Positions 32,002 to 40,138 of a stretch of 64,000 nucleotides of DNA are shown here, piece by piece. The stretch comes from CAYLPU01 sp964385635 (GTDB lineage: Bacteria; Chloroflexota; Anaerolineae; B4-G1). Positions within the stretch are counted from its first letter, which is position 1. Every line of letters starts with the position of its first letter. The stretch covers positions 30,461 through 94,460 of the forward strand of contig CAYLPU010000003.1 in the NCBI GenBank assembly GCA_964385635.1, given 5' to 3'. The notes beneath the pieces were generated by a model, which did no database searches, was not told the DNA's origin, and saw nothing but the letters and a program-made list of their open reading frames with translations. The position numbers and the translations under genes were made by a program.

Positions 32002-32796
32002 ATGAGAGCCTTGTTTGCCGATAAAATGCGAGTCTTGTTCGTCGTCCTCGGATCGCTCTTGATCCTGTTCATCGCCTGGCCTCTGCTACGGACGATCACG
32101 GCCTCCAGCCCGACCCTCCTCTGGCAGACACTCCTGGAGGAGGAGGTGCGTGGTTCGATAGGGCTGACTTTTTACGCTTCCCTCATCGCCACGATCATCG
32201 CCTTTACCTGCGGCGTGCCGCTGGCCTACCTGCTGGCGCGGGTTGATTTCCCCGGTAAGTGGCTGGTCGAGGGAATCATTGACGTGCCCATCGTCGTGCC
32301 CCACTCGGCGGTCGGCATCGCGCTGCTCATGACCTTCGGGAGGCGCACGCTGTTGGGACAGGCGTTCGGCCTCTTTGGCCTCAGGTTCGTCTCCGCCGCG
32401 CCGGGTATCGTCATCGCCATGCTCTTCGTCAGCCTCTCGTTCCTGGTCAACGCGGCGAGGGAGGGGTTCGAGGCGGTCGACCCCCGCCTGGAGCGGGTGG
32501 CCCGCACGTTGGGCGCGTCGCCCTGGCGGGCCTTCTGGAGCGTCTCCTTCCCGCTGGCCTGGCGCAGCATCCTTTCGGGGCTGATCCTGATGTGGGCGCG
32601 GGGCTTGAGCGAGTTCGGGGCCGTTGTCATCCTGGCCTACCACCCGATGGTCGCCCCGGTGCTCCTATACGAGCGTTTCGAGTCCTTCGGGCTGCGCTAT
32701 TCCCGGCCCGTGGCGACCTTGATGATCCTGATCTGCCTGGTCACGTTCGTCGCGTTGCGAGTGACTACTGCCGGGCGGAAGGAGGACAAGGCGTGA
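32002..32796 (+). CDS. wtpB: Tungstate/molybdate ABC transporter permease
   Basis: Inner-membrane permease, 264 aa, with about six helices. The EAA loop contacting the ATPase is visible as VARTLGASPWRAFWSVSFPL; GVPLAYLLARVDFPGK and DVPIVVPHSAVGIALLM are typical of ModB/WtpB. Overlaps the ATPase gene by four bases (GTGA). Confidence 0.93.
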   Translation: MRALFADKMRVLFVVLGSLLILFIAWPLLRTITASSPTLLWQTLLEEEVRGSIGLTFYASLIATIIAFTCGVPLAYLLARVDFPGKWLVEGIIDVPIVVPHSAVGIALLMTFGRRTLLGQAFGLFGLRFVSAAPGIVIAMLFVSLSFLVNAAREGFEAVDPRLERVARTLGASPWRAFWSVSFPLAWRSILSGLILMWARGLSEFGAVVILAYHPMVAPVLLYERFESFGLRYSRPVATLMILICLVTFVALRVTTAGRKEDKA

Positions 32797-33854
32797 AGAG
32801 CAGCGGGAGCGTGCAGGTCAGAGACCTGTGGGTTGACCTGGGGGAGTTTCATCTGCGCCAGATCAACCTCGACGTTGCTGCTGGCGAATACTTCGTCGTC
32901 CTCGGGCCGACCGGCGCTGGCAAGACAGTGCTTCTGGAGGCCGTCGCGGGTTTGCATCAACCCTGCAAAGGGCGTATCATGCTGGACGGCAGGGATGTCA
33001 CGAACGTACCGCCGGAGCGGCGCTCCATCGGATTCGTCTATCAGGACTATGTGCTGTTCCCTCACCTGGGTGTGGCGGAGAACATTGCCTTTGGGCTCAA
33101 ACTGACGAAGATGGATCGCGCAACCATCGAGGAACGGGTGAGCGGAATCAGTCAACTGCTGACCATTGACCACCTGCTCCACCGCAGACCGGGGACATTG
33201 AGCGGGGGCGAGCAGCAGCGAGTGGCCCTGGCCCGGGCGCTGGTCGTCGAGCCCCGGCTCTTGCTCCTGGACGAGCCGCTGAGCGCGCTCGACCCAGAGA
33301 TGCGGGAGGGATTGCAACGCGAGTTGGAGCGGTTGCATCGAGAACTGGGCACCACCACTATCCACGTCACGCACGACTTTGAGGAGGCCGTGGCGCTGGG
33401 GGATCGCATCGCTGTCGTGAACGGGGGGCGGGTCGTGCAGGTAGGCTCCCCAGAGGAAATCTTTAGAAGGCCGGGCTCTGAGTTTGTGGCCCGCTTCGTG
33501 GGGGTGAGAAACATCTTCCGAGGAGAGATCCGTCCCGGAGACAACGGCTACAAGGTGCTCTTTCTCGACGGGATGGAGATAGCCGTGGTGACTGGACTTA
33601 CGGGCCAAGCGCACGGTTCGATCAGGCCGGAGGAGATCGTCATCTCCAGGGAACCGCTTCGCTCCAGCGCGCGCAATTCCTTCCGTGGCCGTATCGTGAA
33701 CATCGCGGACAGGGGGATGCTCATCTACGTCACTGTGCACGTCCCCCCGGATTTCACCTGTATGATCACCAGGAGGTCCCTGGAGGAGATGGAACTGCGG
33801 GAAGGGCTGGAGGTCTACATCGTCTTCAAGGCCTCAGCAGTGCACGTGTTTTGA
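32793..33854 (+). CDS. wtpC: Tungstate/molybdate ABC transporter ATP-binding protein
   Basis: ATPase subunit, 353 aa. Walker A GPTGAGKT, Q-loop YQDYVLFPHL, signature LSGGEQQRVALARAL, Walker B LLLLDEPLSALD and switch His in HVTHDF. The C-terminal 120 residues form a regulatory TOBE/MOP-type domain (SIRPEEIVISREPL, FRGRIVNI), often the site of oxyanion feedback in this family. The GTG at 32793, overlapping the wtpB stop, is chosen over longer in-frame sequence inside wtpB. Confidence 0.93.
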   Translation: MKSSGSVQVRDLWVDLGEFHLRQINLDVAAGEYFVVLGPTGAGKTVLLEAVAGLHQPCKGRIMLDGRDVTNVPPERRSIGFVYQDYVLFPHLGVAENIAFGLKLTKMDRATIEERVSGISQLLTIDHLLHRRPGTLSGGEQQRVALARALVVEPRLLLLDEPLSALDPEMREGLQRELERLHRELGTTTIHVTHDFEEAVALGDRIAVVNGGRVVQVGSPEEIFRRPGSEFVARFVGVRNIFRGEIRPGDNGYKVLFLDGMEIAVVTGLTGQAHGSIRPEEIVISREPLRSSARNSFRGRIVNIADRGMLIYVTVHVPPDFTCMITRRSLEEMELREGLEVYIVFKASAVHVF

Positions 33855-33889
33855 TAAGATTTGCCGATTTGAGATTTGCTGGTTTGACT

Positions 33890-34885
33890 ATGGCTCACTT
33901 AGATGCTTACAATCGCCCCATTAGTTACCTGCGTATCTCTGTGACCGACCGCTGTAATCTGCGCTGCGTTTACTGCATGCCGCCGGAGGGGGTACCCTGG
34001 CGACCGCACGACGAAATCTTGCGCTACGAGGAAATCGAGACAGTCGTGCGGGCGGCAGCCGAACTGGGCATCGGCAAGGTGCGGCTGACCGGGGGCGAGC
34101 CGTTGGTGCGGCAGGGAATCGTGGGCCTGGTGCGCGGTCTGGCCCGCATCCCTGGCGTTGATGACCTGGCGATGACCACCAATGGTATTCTCCTATCGCG
34201 CTACGCCGCAGATTTGGCCGAGGCGGGTCTGCAGCGGGTCAACGTCAGCCTGGACACTCTGCGCCCGGAGCGCTTCCGGCTCATCACACGGTTGGGCCAG
34301 TTGGAGGATGTCATGGCCGGGATGGAGGCAGCCCGGCGGGCGGGGCTGGAGCCGGTCAAGATCAACACCGTCGTCATCCGGGGGATGAACGACGACGAGG
34401 CGGTGGACCTTGCCCGCAAGACAATGGAGGCGGGGTGGAACGTTCGTTTTATCGAACTGATGCCGGTGGGGAACGGTGTGCTGGCGGACGGTGATTGGCG
34501 GGAGAGGGTCGTGACAGCAGCAGAGATTCGGGAGAAGATCGAGGCCGCGCTGGGGGAATTGGAGACGGCGAAGATGAGCACCGGCGGCGGGCCAGCCCGC
34601 TACTACCGGTTGCCAGGCGCGAAGGGTACGCTTGGCTTCATCACCCCCATTAGTGAGCACTTCTGCTACCGCTGCAACCGGCTGCGCCTCACCGCCGATG
34701 GTCAATTGCGTCCCTGTCTCCTCTCCGATTACGAGATAAACTTGCGCACGCCCTTGCGCCAGGGGGCGGGCGTCGAGCAGATCAAGGAACTGCTGCTACA
34801 AGGCATAAATAGCAAGCCGATGCAGCATCATCTGGACGAGTCGAGGCGGCCGGAGAATCGGGTGATGTCGGAAATTGGAGGTTAG
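33890..34885 (+). CDS. moaA: GTP 3',8-cyclase
   Basis: Radical-SAM enzyme starting molybdopterin synthesis from GTP. Seen: first cluster C22-x3-C26-x2-C29 in DRCNLRCVYCMPPEG, SAM motif LTGGEPLVR, and the second cluster C259-x2-C262-x13-C276 near the end. Length 331 aa. The 35 bases between wtpC and this ATG are a TTTGCCGATTTGAGATTTGC dispersed repeat and contain no ribosome binding site; translation may depend on coupling. The usual C-terminal Gly-Gly is seen as EIGG. Confidence 0.95.
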   Translation: MAHLDAYNRPISYLRISVTDRCNLRCVYCMPPEGVPWRPHDEILRYEEIETVVRAAAELGIGKVRLTGGEPLVRQGIVGLVRGLARIPGVDDLAMTTNGILLSRYAADLAEAGLQRVNVSLDTLRPERFRLITRLGQLEDVMAGMEAARRAGLEPVKINTVVIRGMNDDEAVDLARKTMEAGWNVRFIELMPVGNGVLADGDWRERVVTAAEIREKIEAALGELETAKMSTGGGPARYYRLPGAKGTLGFITPISEHFCYRCNRLRLTADGQLRPCLLSDYEINLRTPLRQGAGVEQIKELLLQGINSKPMQHHLDESRRPENRVMSEIGG

Positions 34886-34888
34886 GCG

Positions 34889-34993
34889 TTGGAGATTGGA
34901 GACTGCAAGTCGACGGAAGACGCGCTGGCCGTCATCGAAAGCGGCGTTGCCGTTCTCAAAGCCGCCAAATCCTGGTGGGATGGGAGAGTCTAA
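34889..34993 (+). CDS. Possible 34-residue ORF between moaA and moaC
   Basis: A TTG-initiated frame with GGAGG (34877-34881) seven bases upstream. It ends TAATG, overlapping the moaC start. The peptide contains EDALAVIESGVAVLKAAKSW, which has natural protein-like composition, but its first residues lie in a TTGGAGATTGGAGACTG repeat. It could be a small coupling peptide, or the remnant of a larger gene whose front was replaced by repeat sequence. Unrecognised. Confidence 0.3.
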   Translation: MEIGDCKSTEDALAVIESGVAVLKAAKSWWDGRV

Positions 34994-35745
34994 TGAACAG
35001 ATTGACCCATGTAGACGAAGAGGGGCGCGTTTGTATGGTGGACGTGGGCGGAAAGGCGGACACGGAGCGGGTGGCCGTTGCTAAGGGTGAAGTTGCGATG
35101 CGCCCGGAGACGCTGCGCCTCATCGCCGAGAAGGGTGTATCGAAGGGGGACGTACTGGCTGTGGCGCAGGTGGCGGGGATCATGGCAGCCAAGCGTACTC
35201 CCGATCTCATTCCTCTCTGCCACCCGCTGCTGCTGACCAAGGTGGACGTGGAGTTTCGCATAAACGAGGCGGTCTCGCGGATTGAGATCACCGCGACGGT
35301 GCGCTGCCGTGGGAAGACCGGCGTGGAGATGGAGGCGCTCACCGCCGTCAGCGTCGCCGCCCTGACTATCTACGATATGGCGAAGGCGGTGGAGCGGACG
35401 ATGCGCATCGGCAACATCCGCCTGGTGCGCAAGAGTGGTGGCAAAAGCGGAGAGTGGAGAGTAGAGATTAGAGATTGGAGATGTAGAGAGATGGGGAATG
35501 CCAGGGTCAGGGTGAAGTTTTTTGCTGCTCCACGGGAGACGATAGGCACGGGGGAGATCGAGATGGGGTTGCCGCCGGGGACGACGGTGGGAGAGTTGAT
35601 CGATCTTTTGACGGAGAAGTATCCAGCCTTGCGTCCCTACACCCGCTTCATCAGTGTCGCCGTGAACCGCGCGTACGTTGGAATGCAGACCGAACTGCAC
35701 GATGGGGACGAGGTCGCTTGCCTGCCGCCGGTAGGGGGTGGATAG
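34993..35745 (+). CDS. moaCD: MoaC-MoaD fusion: cyclic pyranopterin synthase plus molybdopterin synthase sulfur carrier
   Basis: One 250-residue frame encodes two enzymes that are normally separate. Residues 1-149 are MoaC, with K51, H77 (LCHPLL), D128 and K131 at the same numbers as the catalytic residues known in E. coli MoaC. Residues 168-250 are MoaD, a ubiquitin-like carrier ending VGGG with the required terminal Gly-Gly. Linker residues 150-167 are encoded by a GGAGAGTGGAGAGTAGAGAT-type dispersed repeat (35449-35488), which evidently removed the moaC stop. An internal ATG at 35491 with GGAG upstream could still give free MoaD; MoaD thiocarboxylation needs only the free C-terminus, so the fusion may also work. 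Confidence 0.88.
   Translation: MNRLTHVDEEGRVCMVDVGGKADTERVAVAKGEVAMRPETLRLIAEKGVSKGDVLAVAQVAGIMAAKRTPDLIPLCHPLLLTKVDVEFRINEAVSRIEITATVRCRGKTGVEMEALTAVSVAALTIYDMAKAVERTMRIGNIRLVRKSGGKSGEWRVEIRDWRCREMGNARVRVKFFAAPRETIGTGEIEMGLPPGTTVGELIDLLTEKYPALRPYTRFISVAVNRAYVGMQTELHDGDEVACLPPVGGG
35449..35488. repeat. GGAGAGTAGAGATT repeat at the moaC-moaD junction
   Basis: Iterated GGAGAGTGGAGAGTAGAG and ATTAGAGATTGGAGAT units exactly between the two domains. Related to the tract at 34887-34905 just after moaA. Confidence 0.7.
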
Positions 35746-35769
35746 GCCATGGATCAGAAATGAAGATGC

Positions 35770-36483
35770 ATGGGTATGACAGAAAAAGTGATACTTTCGT
35801 GGAGTGGAGGTAAAGACAGTGCGCTGGCCCTTCACGTACTTCAGAGAGCCGGAAACTATGAAATATTGGCCCTGCTGACAACGGTGACAGAAGACTACGA
35901 CAGAATCAGCATGCATGGTGTACGGCGGACTCTGCTTGAGGCACAAGCGGCATGCTTGGGTTTTCCCCTTGAGAAAGTGTTCATTTCAAACAACACCACC
36001 AATGAAGAATACGAGGCTAAAATGCGGGAGGTGCTTGAAAGGTACCTGGTGGCCGGTGCCTCCTCCGTGGTTTTTGGGGACATCTTCCTGGAAGGCATCA
36101 GGGAGTATCGGGAGGACAACCTATCGAAGATTGAGATGAAGGGCGTCTTTCCGCTATGGGGAAGGAATACCACCGAGGTTGCCCACACATTTATCGGTTT
36201 GGGCTTCCAGGCGGTTACTACCTGCGTTGACTCAAATGCTCTCGAAAAAAGATTTGTTGGCCGAGTCTTTGACGAACAGTTTTTGTCGGACCTTCCCGCT
36301 GCTGTTGATCCTTGTGGTGAGAATGGGGAATTTCATTCGTTTGTATACGATGGGCCGACATTCAAGGAGAGGGTATTACACACGAAGGGGGAGATCGTTT
36401 TGAGAGATAACCGGTTCTATTACTGCGATTTGATACCTGTTCAAGTGGATAGGCGGATGGGGGAAGCGGATGAAGTTGTTTGA
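35770..36483 (+). CDS. Dph6-type ATP-pyrophosphatase (diphthine-ammonia ligase family)
   Basis: Adenine-nucleotide alpha-hydrolase fold, 237 aa. Seen: PP-loop SWSGGKDSALAL, EYEAKMREVL, VFGDIFLEGIREYRE and the C-terminal GENGEFHSFVYDGPTFKERV, all hallmarks of the Dph6/MJ0570 family. Archaeal and eukaryotic members amidate diphthine on elongation factor 2; bacteria lack diphthamide, so the substrate here is unknown. It lies inside the molybdopterin operon between moaD and moaE, overlaps moaE by 14 bases, and is visibly lower in GC than both neighbours, suggesting recent acquisition. ATG 35770 or 35776 may be the start; no good ribosome binding site. Confidence 0.85.
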   Translation: MGMTEKVILSWSGGKDSALALHVLQRAGNYEILALLTTVTEDYDRISMHGVRRTLLEAQAACLGFPLEKVFISNNTTNEEYEAKMREVLERYLVAGASSVVFGDIFLEGIREYREDNLSKIEMKGVFPLWGRNTTEVAHTFIGLGFQAVTTCVDSNALEKRFVGRVFDEQFLSDLPAAVDPCGENGEFHSFVYDGPTFKERVLHTKGEIVLRDNRFYYCDLIPVQVDRRMGEADEVV

Positions 36484-36949
36484 AATCACAACAGAGGAAG
36501 TGTCCGTTGACGAGGTTGTCGGTCGGCTGGCGGACCCGGCCATCGGGGCGGTGATTACGTTCGTCGGCGTAGTGCGTGGTACGACGGACGGCCCGGAAGG
36601 TAGAAATGAGGTACGCTATCTGGAGTACGAGGCTTACCCGGAGATGGCCGAGGAGATGCTGCGCCAGATCGGCGACGAGATCCGCGCCCGCTGGAAGGCA
36701 ATCAGAGAAGTCGCCATCGTCCACCGTGTGGGGCGGCTACAGGTGGGGGAGACCGCTGTGGTCATCGCCCTCTCCGCAGCCCACCGGCACGAGGTTTTCG
36801 ACGCCGTCCACTACGGTATCGACCGGCTGAAGGAGATCGTGCCCTTGTGGAAGAAAGAGGTGTGGACGGATGGAGCAGAATGGAGGAGCGAGGGGTGGGG
36901 TGACAAGGTGACAGGGAGAGGGGGAGACAGGGAGCAAGGGAATGACTGA
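36470..36949 (+). CDS. moaE: Molybdopterin synthase catalytic subunit
   Basis: Large subunit of molybdopterin synthase; with thiocarboxylated MoaD it inserts the dithiolene sulfurs. Seen: GAVITFVGVVRG, YLEYEAYPEMAEEMLRQI, VHRVGRLQVGETAVVIA and the PLWKKEVWTDGAEW active-site end with its Lys residues. Length 159 aa; the last 20 residues after AEW are encoded by a GACAAGGTGACAGGGAGAGG-type repeat (36899-36940) that also carries the overlap with moeA. Confidence 0.94.
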   Translation: MKLFEITTEEVSVDEVVGRLADPAIGAVITFVGVVRGTTDGPEGRNEVRYLEYEAYPEMAEEMLRQIGDEIRARWKAIREVAIVHRVGRLQVGETAVVIALSAAHRHEVFDAVHYGIDRLKEIVPLWKKEVWTDGAEWRSEGWGDKVTGRGGDREQGND

Positions 36950-38198
36950 ACCGATGTTGAGTGTGGAGGAGGCGCTGGGACGGGTGCTGATGGAGGTCCA
37001 TCCTTTGGAGCCAGAGCGGGTGCCCATCCTGGAGGCGCTGGACCGTGTTCTGGCCGAGGACATCTACGCAGATGTGGACATCCCGCCCCACGACAACTCG
37101 GCCATGGACGGCTACGCGGTGCTGGCGGCCGATACCGCCGGAGCCAGCCGCCAGACCCCTAACCGCCTGCGTCTCATCGGTGAGATTGCAGCGGGCTACA
37201 TCGCCGAGATAGAGGTGACGCCTGGCACGGCTATCCGCATCATGACCGGGGCTCCCGTCCTGCTGGGAGCCGACGGTGTCGTGCCGGTCGAGGACACTGA
37301 AGCGGAGGGGGAATGGGTGGATGTCTTCGCAGAGGCAGCGGTGGGCCAGTACGTTCGCCCTGCTGGAGAGGACGTGCGCCGAGGGGAACTGGTGCTGCCG
37401 CGGGGGACCTTTGTCCGCCCACAGGAGATTGGAATGTTGGCCACGCTGGGACAGAAAGAAGTGCTGGTCGTCCGCCGCCCCCGGGTGGCGATCCTGGCCA
37501 CTGGCGACGAGGTGGTGGAGGTTGACGCCCCTCTCGCGCCAGGGAAGATCCGCAACAGCAACAGTTACTCCAACGCTGCCCAGGTGATCAAGTGCGGGGG
37601 GATACCGATCTTGCTGGGCATCGCCCGCGACCGGGTGCAGGAGTTGACGGAGAAGATCAAGGCGGGATTGGCCGAGGGGGTGGACCTGTTCCTCACCTCC
37701 GGCGGCGTCTCGGTGGGCGACTTCGATGTGGTGAAGGATGTGCTGGCCGCCGAAGGGGCGATCAACTTCTGGCGGGTGCGCATGAAGCCAGGGAAGCCCC
37801 TGGCCTTCGGGCACCTCAACCTCCCCCCCCATCGGAGGGGGATAGAGGGGGGAGGAGCCGTGCCCATTTTGGGCCTGCCGGGCAACCCTGTCTCGGTGAT
37901 GGTCTCCTTCGAGATGTTCGTCCGCCCGGCCATTCTGAAGATGCTGGGAGTGACGGATTGGGAGCGGCCTGTCGTGGAGGCCACTCTGATGGACGCGGTG
38001 AGGCAGAAGGACAGTCGCCGCCACTACCTGCGCGTGCGGGTCGAGGAGCACGAGGGAGAGTATCGCGCGACCCTCACCGGCGAGCAGGGGTCGGGCATCC
38101 TGAGTTCGATGGTCAAGGCGAACGCACTGGCGATTATCCCGGAGGAGTGGACGCACGCGCCGGCCGGTGCGCGGGTGCGGGCGATGATGCTGGATTGA
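36942..38198 (+). CDS. moeA: Molybdopterin molybdenumtransferase
   Basis: Inserts molybdate (or tungstate) into adenylylated molybdopterin. Seen: PPHDNSAMDGYAV, AIRIMTGAPVLLGADGVVPV, VAILATGDEVVE and the MPT-binding FLTSGGVSVGDFDVVK. The conserved GKPLAFG...PILGLPGNPVS segment is interrupted by LNLPPHRRGIEGGGA, encoded by a C/G-run palindrome at 37821-37853. Length 418 aa. The ATG overlaps moaE by eight bases. Last molybdenum gene of the operon. Confidence 0.95.
   Translation: MTEPMLSVEEALGRVLMEVHPLEPERVPILEALDRVLAEDIYADVDIPPHDNSAMDGYAVLAADTAGASRQTPNRLRLIGEIAAGYIAEIEVTPGTAIRIMTGAPVLLGADGVVPVEDTEAEGEWVDVFAEAAVGQYVRPAGEDVRRGELVLPRGTFVRPQEIGMLATLGQKEVLVVRRPRVAILATGDEVVEVDAPLAPGKIRNSNSYSNAAQVIKCGGIPILLGIARDRVQELTEKIKAGLAEGVDLFLTSGGVSVGDFDVVKDVLAAEGAINFWRVRMKPGKPLAFGHLNLPPHRRGIEGGGAVPILGLPGNPVSVMVSFEMFVRPAILKMLGVTDWERPVVEATLMDAVRQKDSRRHYLRVRVEEHEGEYRATLTGEQGSGILSSMVKANALAIIPEEWTHAPAGARVRAMMLD
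37821..37853. repeat. CCCCCCATCGGAGGGGG insertion in moeA
   Basis: A run of C, ATCGGA, then G-rich units GGGGGATAGAGGGGGG. In frame, it adds about ten residues to a conserved loop of MoeA. Confidence 0.65.
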
Positions 38199-38207
38199 GA
38201 TGGTATT

Positions 38208-39188
38208 ATGAACACTTCCACCAGGCCCTCTCAGGCACGCGGCTATCTCATCGCTTTCGTCGCCACGGCTATCTGGTCGACAACGGCTATCTTTATCGGC
38301 TACCTGACCACGCGCTTTCGTATGCCGCCGCTACCGCTGGCCTTCTGGCGTGACTTTATTGTGGCGGGCACGCTTTTTGGGGTGATCGCTCTGGTGGCCC
38401 GGCCCCTGCTGCATCTGGGACGCCAGAACGTTCTGTTCTTTGTCCTTTACGGCTTTGTCCTGGCCGCTTTGAATGGGCTATGGACGGTCTCCGTAGCGCT
38501 CAACGGGGCAGCGGTGGCTGCGATGCTGATCCATAGCTCGCCAGCACTCACGATGCTGGTCGGACACCGCTTGTGGGGCGAGCGGCTGAGCGCGCTCAAG
38601 ATCGGCGCGGCGGTTTTGAGCATCGTAGGCTGCGCGTTCGTATCCGGCGCGTGCGACCGGGCCGTCTGGCAGGTCAACCCGATCGGCATCCTCGTTGGCC
38701 TGACGAATGGCGTGGCATTTGCCGCCTACAGCCTGTTGGGCAGAGTCTCGTCAAGACGGGGTGTCAATCCGTGGACAGCCACGTTGTACGCTTTTGCATT
38801 TGGAGCAGCCTTTCTGTTGCTCGTGCAGCGGTCAGACACGCTCTTGTGGTTGTCCCGGCCGCTGGTGGCTGGGCCGGGTGGGTGGCACGAGGCCGCCCTG
38901 GGGTGGGGGACGCTGGTAGTGCTGTCCATCGGTCCCACCCTCGGCGGATATGGCCTGTACACAGTCAGCCTGACGCATCTGCCGGCCGCTACGGCCAACC
39001 TGATCGCCACGCTGGAACCGGTCATTACGGCCGGATTGGCCTTTTGCCTCCTGGGCGAGCGATTGACCGTCCCACAACTCCTGGGCGGGAGCGTGATCCT
39101 GACCGGCGTGGTGCTCCTGCGACTCAGTGATCGTGCGGCCGACGTCGCAGACCTCCCACCGCAGTCATCCCAATCACAATTGTCATAG
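38208..39188 (+). CDS. EamA/DMT-superfamily transporter
   Basis: Inner-membrane protein of 326 aa with about ten hydrophobic helices in two EamA repeats (about 10-150 and 165-310). LIAFVATAIWSTTAIFIGYL and PATANLIATLEPVITAGLAF, the latter typical of the second repeat, are visible. Probably an exporter of a small metabolite; substrate unknown. It starts nine bases after moeA, so it may share the molybdenum operon transcript, but the next gene has its own promoter. Confidence 0.88.
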   Translation: MNTSTRPSQARGYLIAFVATAIWSTTAIFIGYLTTRFRMPPLPLAFWRDFIVAGTLFGVIALVARPLLHLGRQNVLFFVLYGFVLAALNGLWTVSVALNGAAVAAMLIHSSPALTMLVGHRLWGERLSALKIGAAVLSIVGCAFVSGACDRAVWQVNPIGILVGLTNGVAFAAYSLLGRVSSRRGVNPWTATLYAFAFGAAFLLLVQRSDTLLWLSRPLVAGPGGWHEAALGWGTLVVLSIGPTLGGYGLYTVSLTHLPAATANLIATLEPVITAGLAFCLLGERLTVPQLLGGSVILTGVVLLRLSDRAADVADLPPQSSQSQLS

Positions 39189-39210
39189 CAGACCTTCCCG
39201 GTGCGGGGCC

Positions 39211-39239
39211 TTGCCTTTTGGGGCCGACCTGGGTACAAT
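39211..39239 (+). promoter_or_regulatory. Promoter for the response regulator
   Basis: TTGCCT (39211-39216), 17-bp spacer, TACAAT (39234-39239), followed by GGGAGGAG and ATG 39261. Confidence 0.65.
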
Positions 39240-39260
39240 GGCATGTGGGAGGAGCGAGCG

Positions 39261-39948
39261 ATGGCAGGAGAGACAATCCTGGTCCTAGACGACGAACCCA
39301 ACATCGTCGAACTGGCGCGGATGTACCTCGAACAGGATGGGTTCCGCGTACAATCAGCCGGCGACGGGGCCAAGGCGCTGGAGATGATCGGTCGCCAGCC
39401 CCCGGCGCTGATGGTGCTCGACCTGATGCTGCCAGAGGTGGATGGTTGGGAGGTCTGCTGGAGCGTGCGCTCCAGCAAGGTCGCGCCCGATCTCCCCATC
39501 ATCATGCTTACCGCCCGCGACGACGACGTGGACAAGATCGTGGGGCTGGAACTGGGGGCCGACGACTACGTGACCAAGCCCTTTTAACCCCCGCGAACTG
39601 ATCGCCCGCGTCAAGGCCATCCTGCGCCGCACCCGCCGCGCCGCCCGCACCGAAGCGCCCGTCCACGTGGGCGATGTCACGATAGACCCGGCCCGCCACG
39701 AGGTCACGGTCGCCGGGCGACCGGGGGATTTGCGTCCCAAGGAGTTCGATCTGCTGCTGGCGCTGGTCGAGCACTGTGGGATCGTCCTCAGCCGCGAACA
39801 ACTGCTGAACCAGGTCTGGGGCTACGATTTCTACGGCGAGACGCGCACGGTGGACGTCCACATTGCCCACCTGCGCAAGAAACTGTCTGGCTCCAACGTC
39901 GAGATCGAGACTGTCCTCGGCGTCGGGTATAAACTCGTCGTTGACTAG
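39261..39948 (+). pseudogene. OmpR/PhoB-type response regulator split by a one-base frameshift
   Basis: The receiver domain is intact in the first frame (109 codons): acidic pocket DDEP, phospho-acceptor D54 in VLDLMLPEVDG, then GADDYVTKPF directly before a stop (TAA, 39585-39587). Deleting one T of TTTT (39582-39585) restores the expected NPRELIARVKAILRR junction and an intact winged-helix DNA-binding domain (GDVTIDPARHEVTV to VLGVGYKLVVD, ending 39948). So a full-length regulator of about 228 residues is present but out of frame. Explanations: a real inactivating insertion, a sequencing error in a short T run, or slippage at UUU-UAA-C, which resembles a +1 programmed site. Its natural partner is probably the kinase at 49588. 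Confidence 0.85.
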
Positions 39949-40138
39949 TGAGCGTCTGGCGAAACGGCGGATTTCGGGCCACGGCAAGGAGTGTACGCAA
40001 ACCAATGAAGGCTGATGAAATGGAATGTACGCATGCTGGTTGAAACTGTTCTTTCTATGTTGACCTATTATCTGTGATTTCAATCGATCCCGACACAAAG
40101 TTTGGGACTATTTCAAGACCAAAACAACAATTGCCGTT

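Noticed and set aside
36762..38156. 464-codon minus-strand open frame antisense to moeA
   Set aside because: Shadow of a high-GC gene; peptide is rich in H, R, Q and P and lacks motifs.
40064..40138. Transposon end upstream of the DUF11 gene
   Set aside because: The sequence looks junction-like, but no inverted repeat, transposase or target duplication could be seen.
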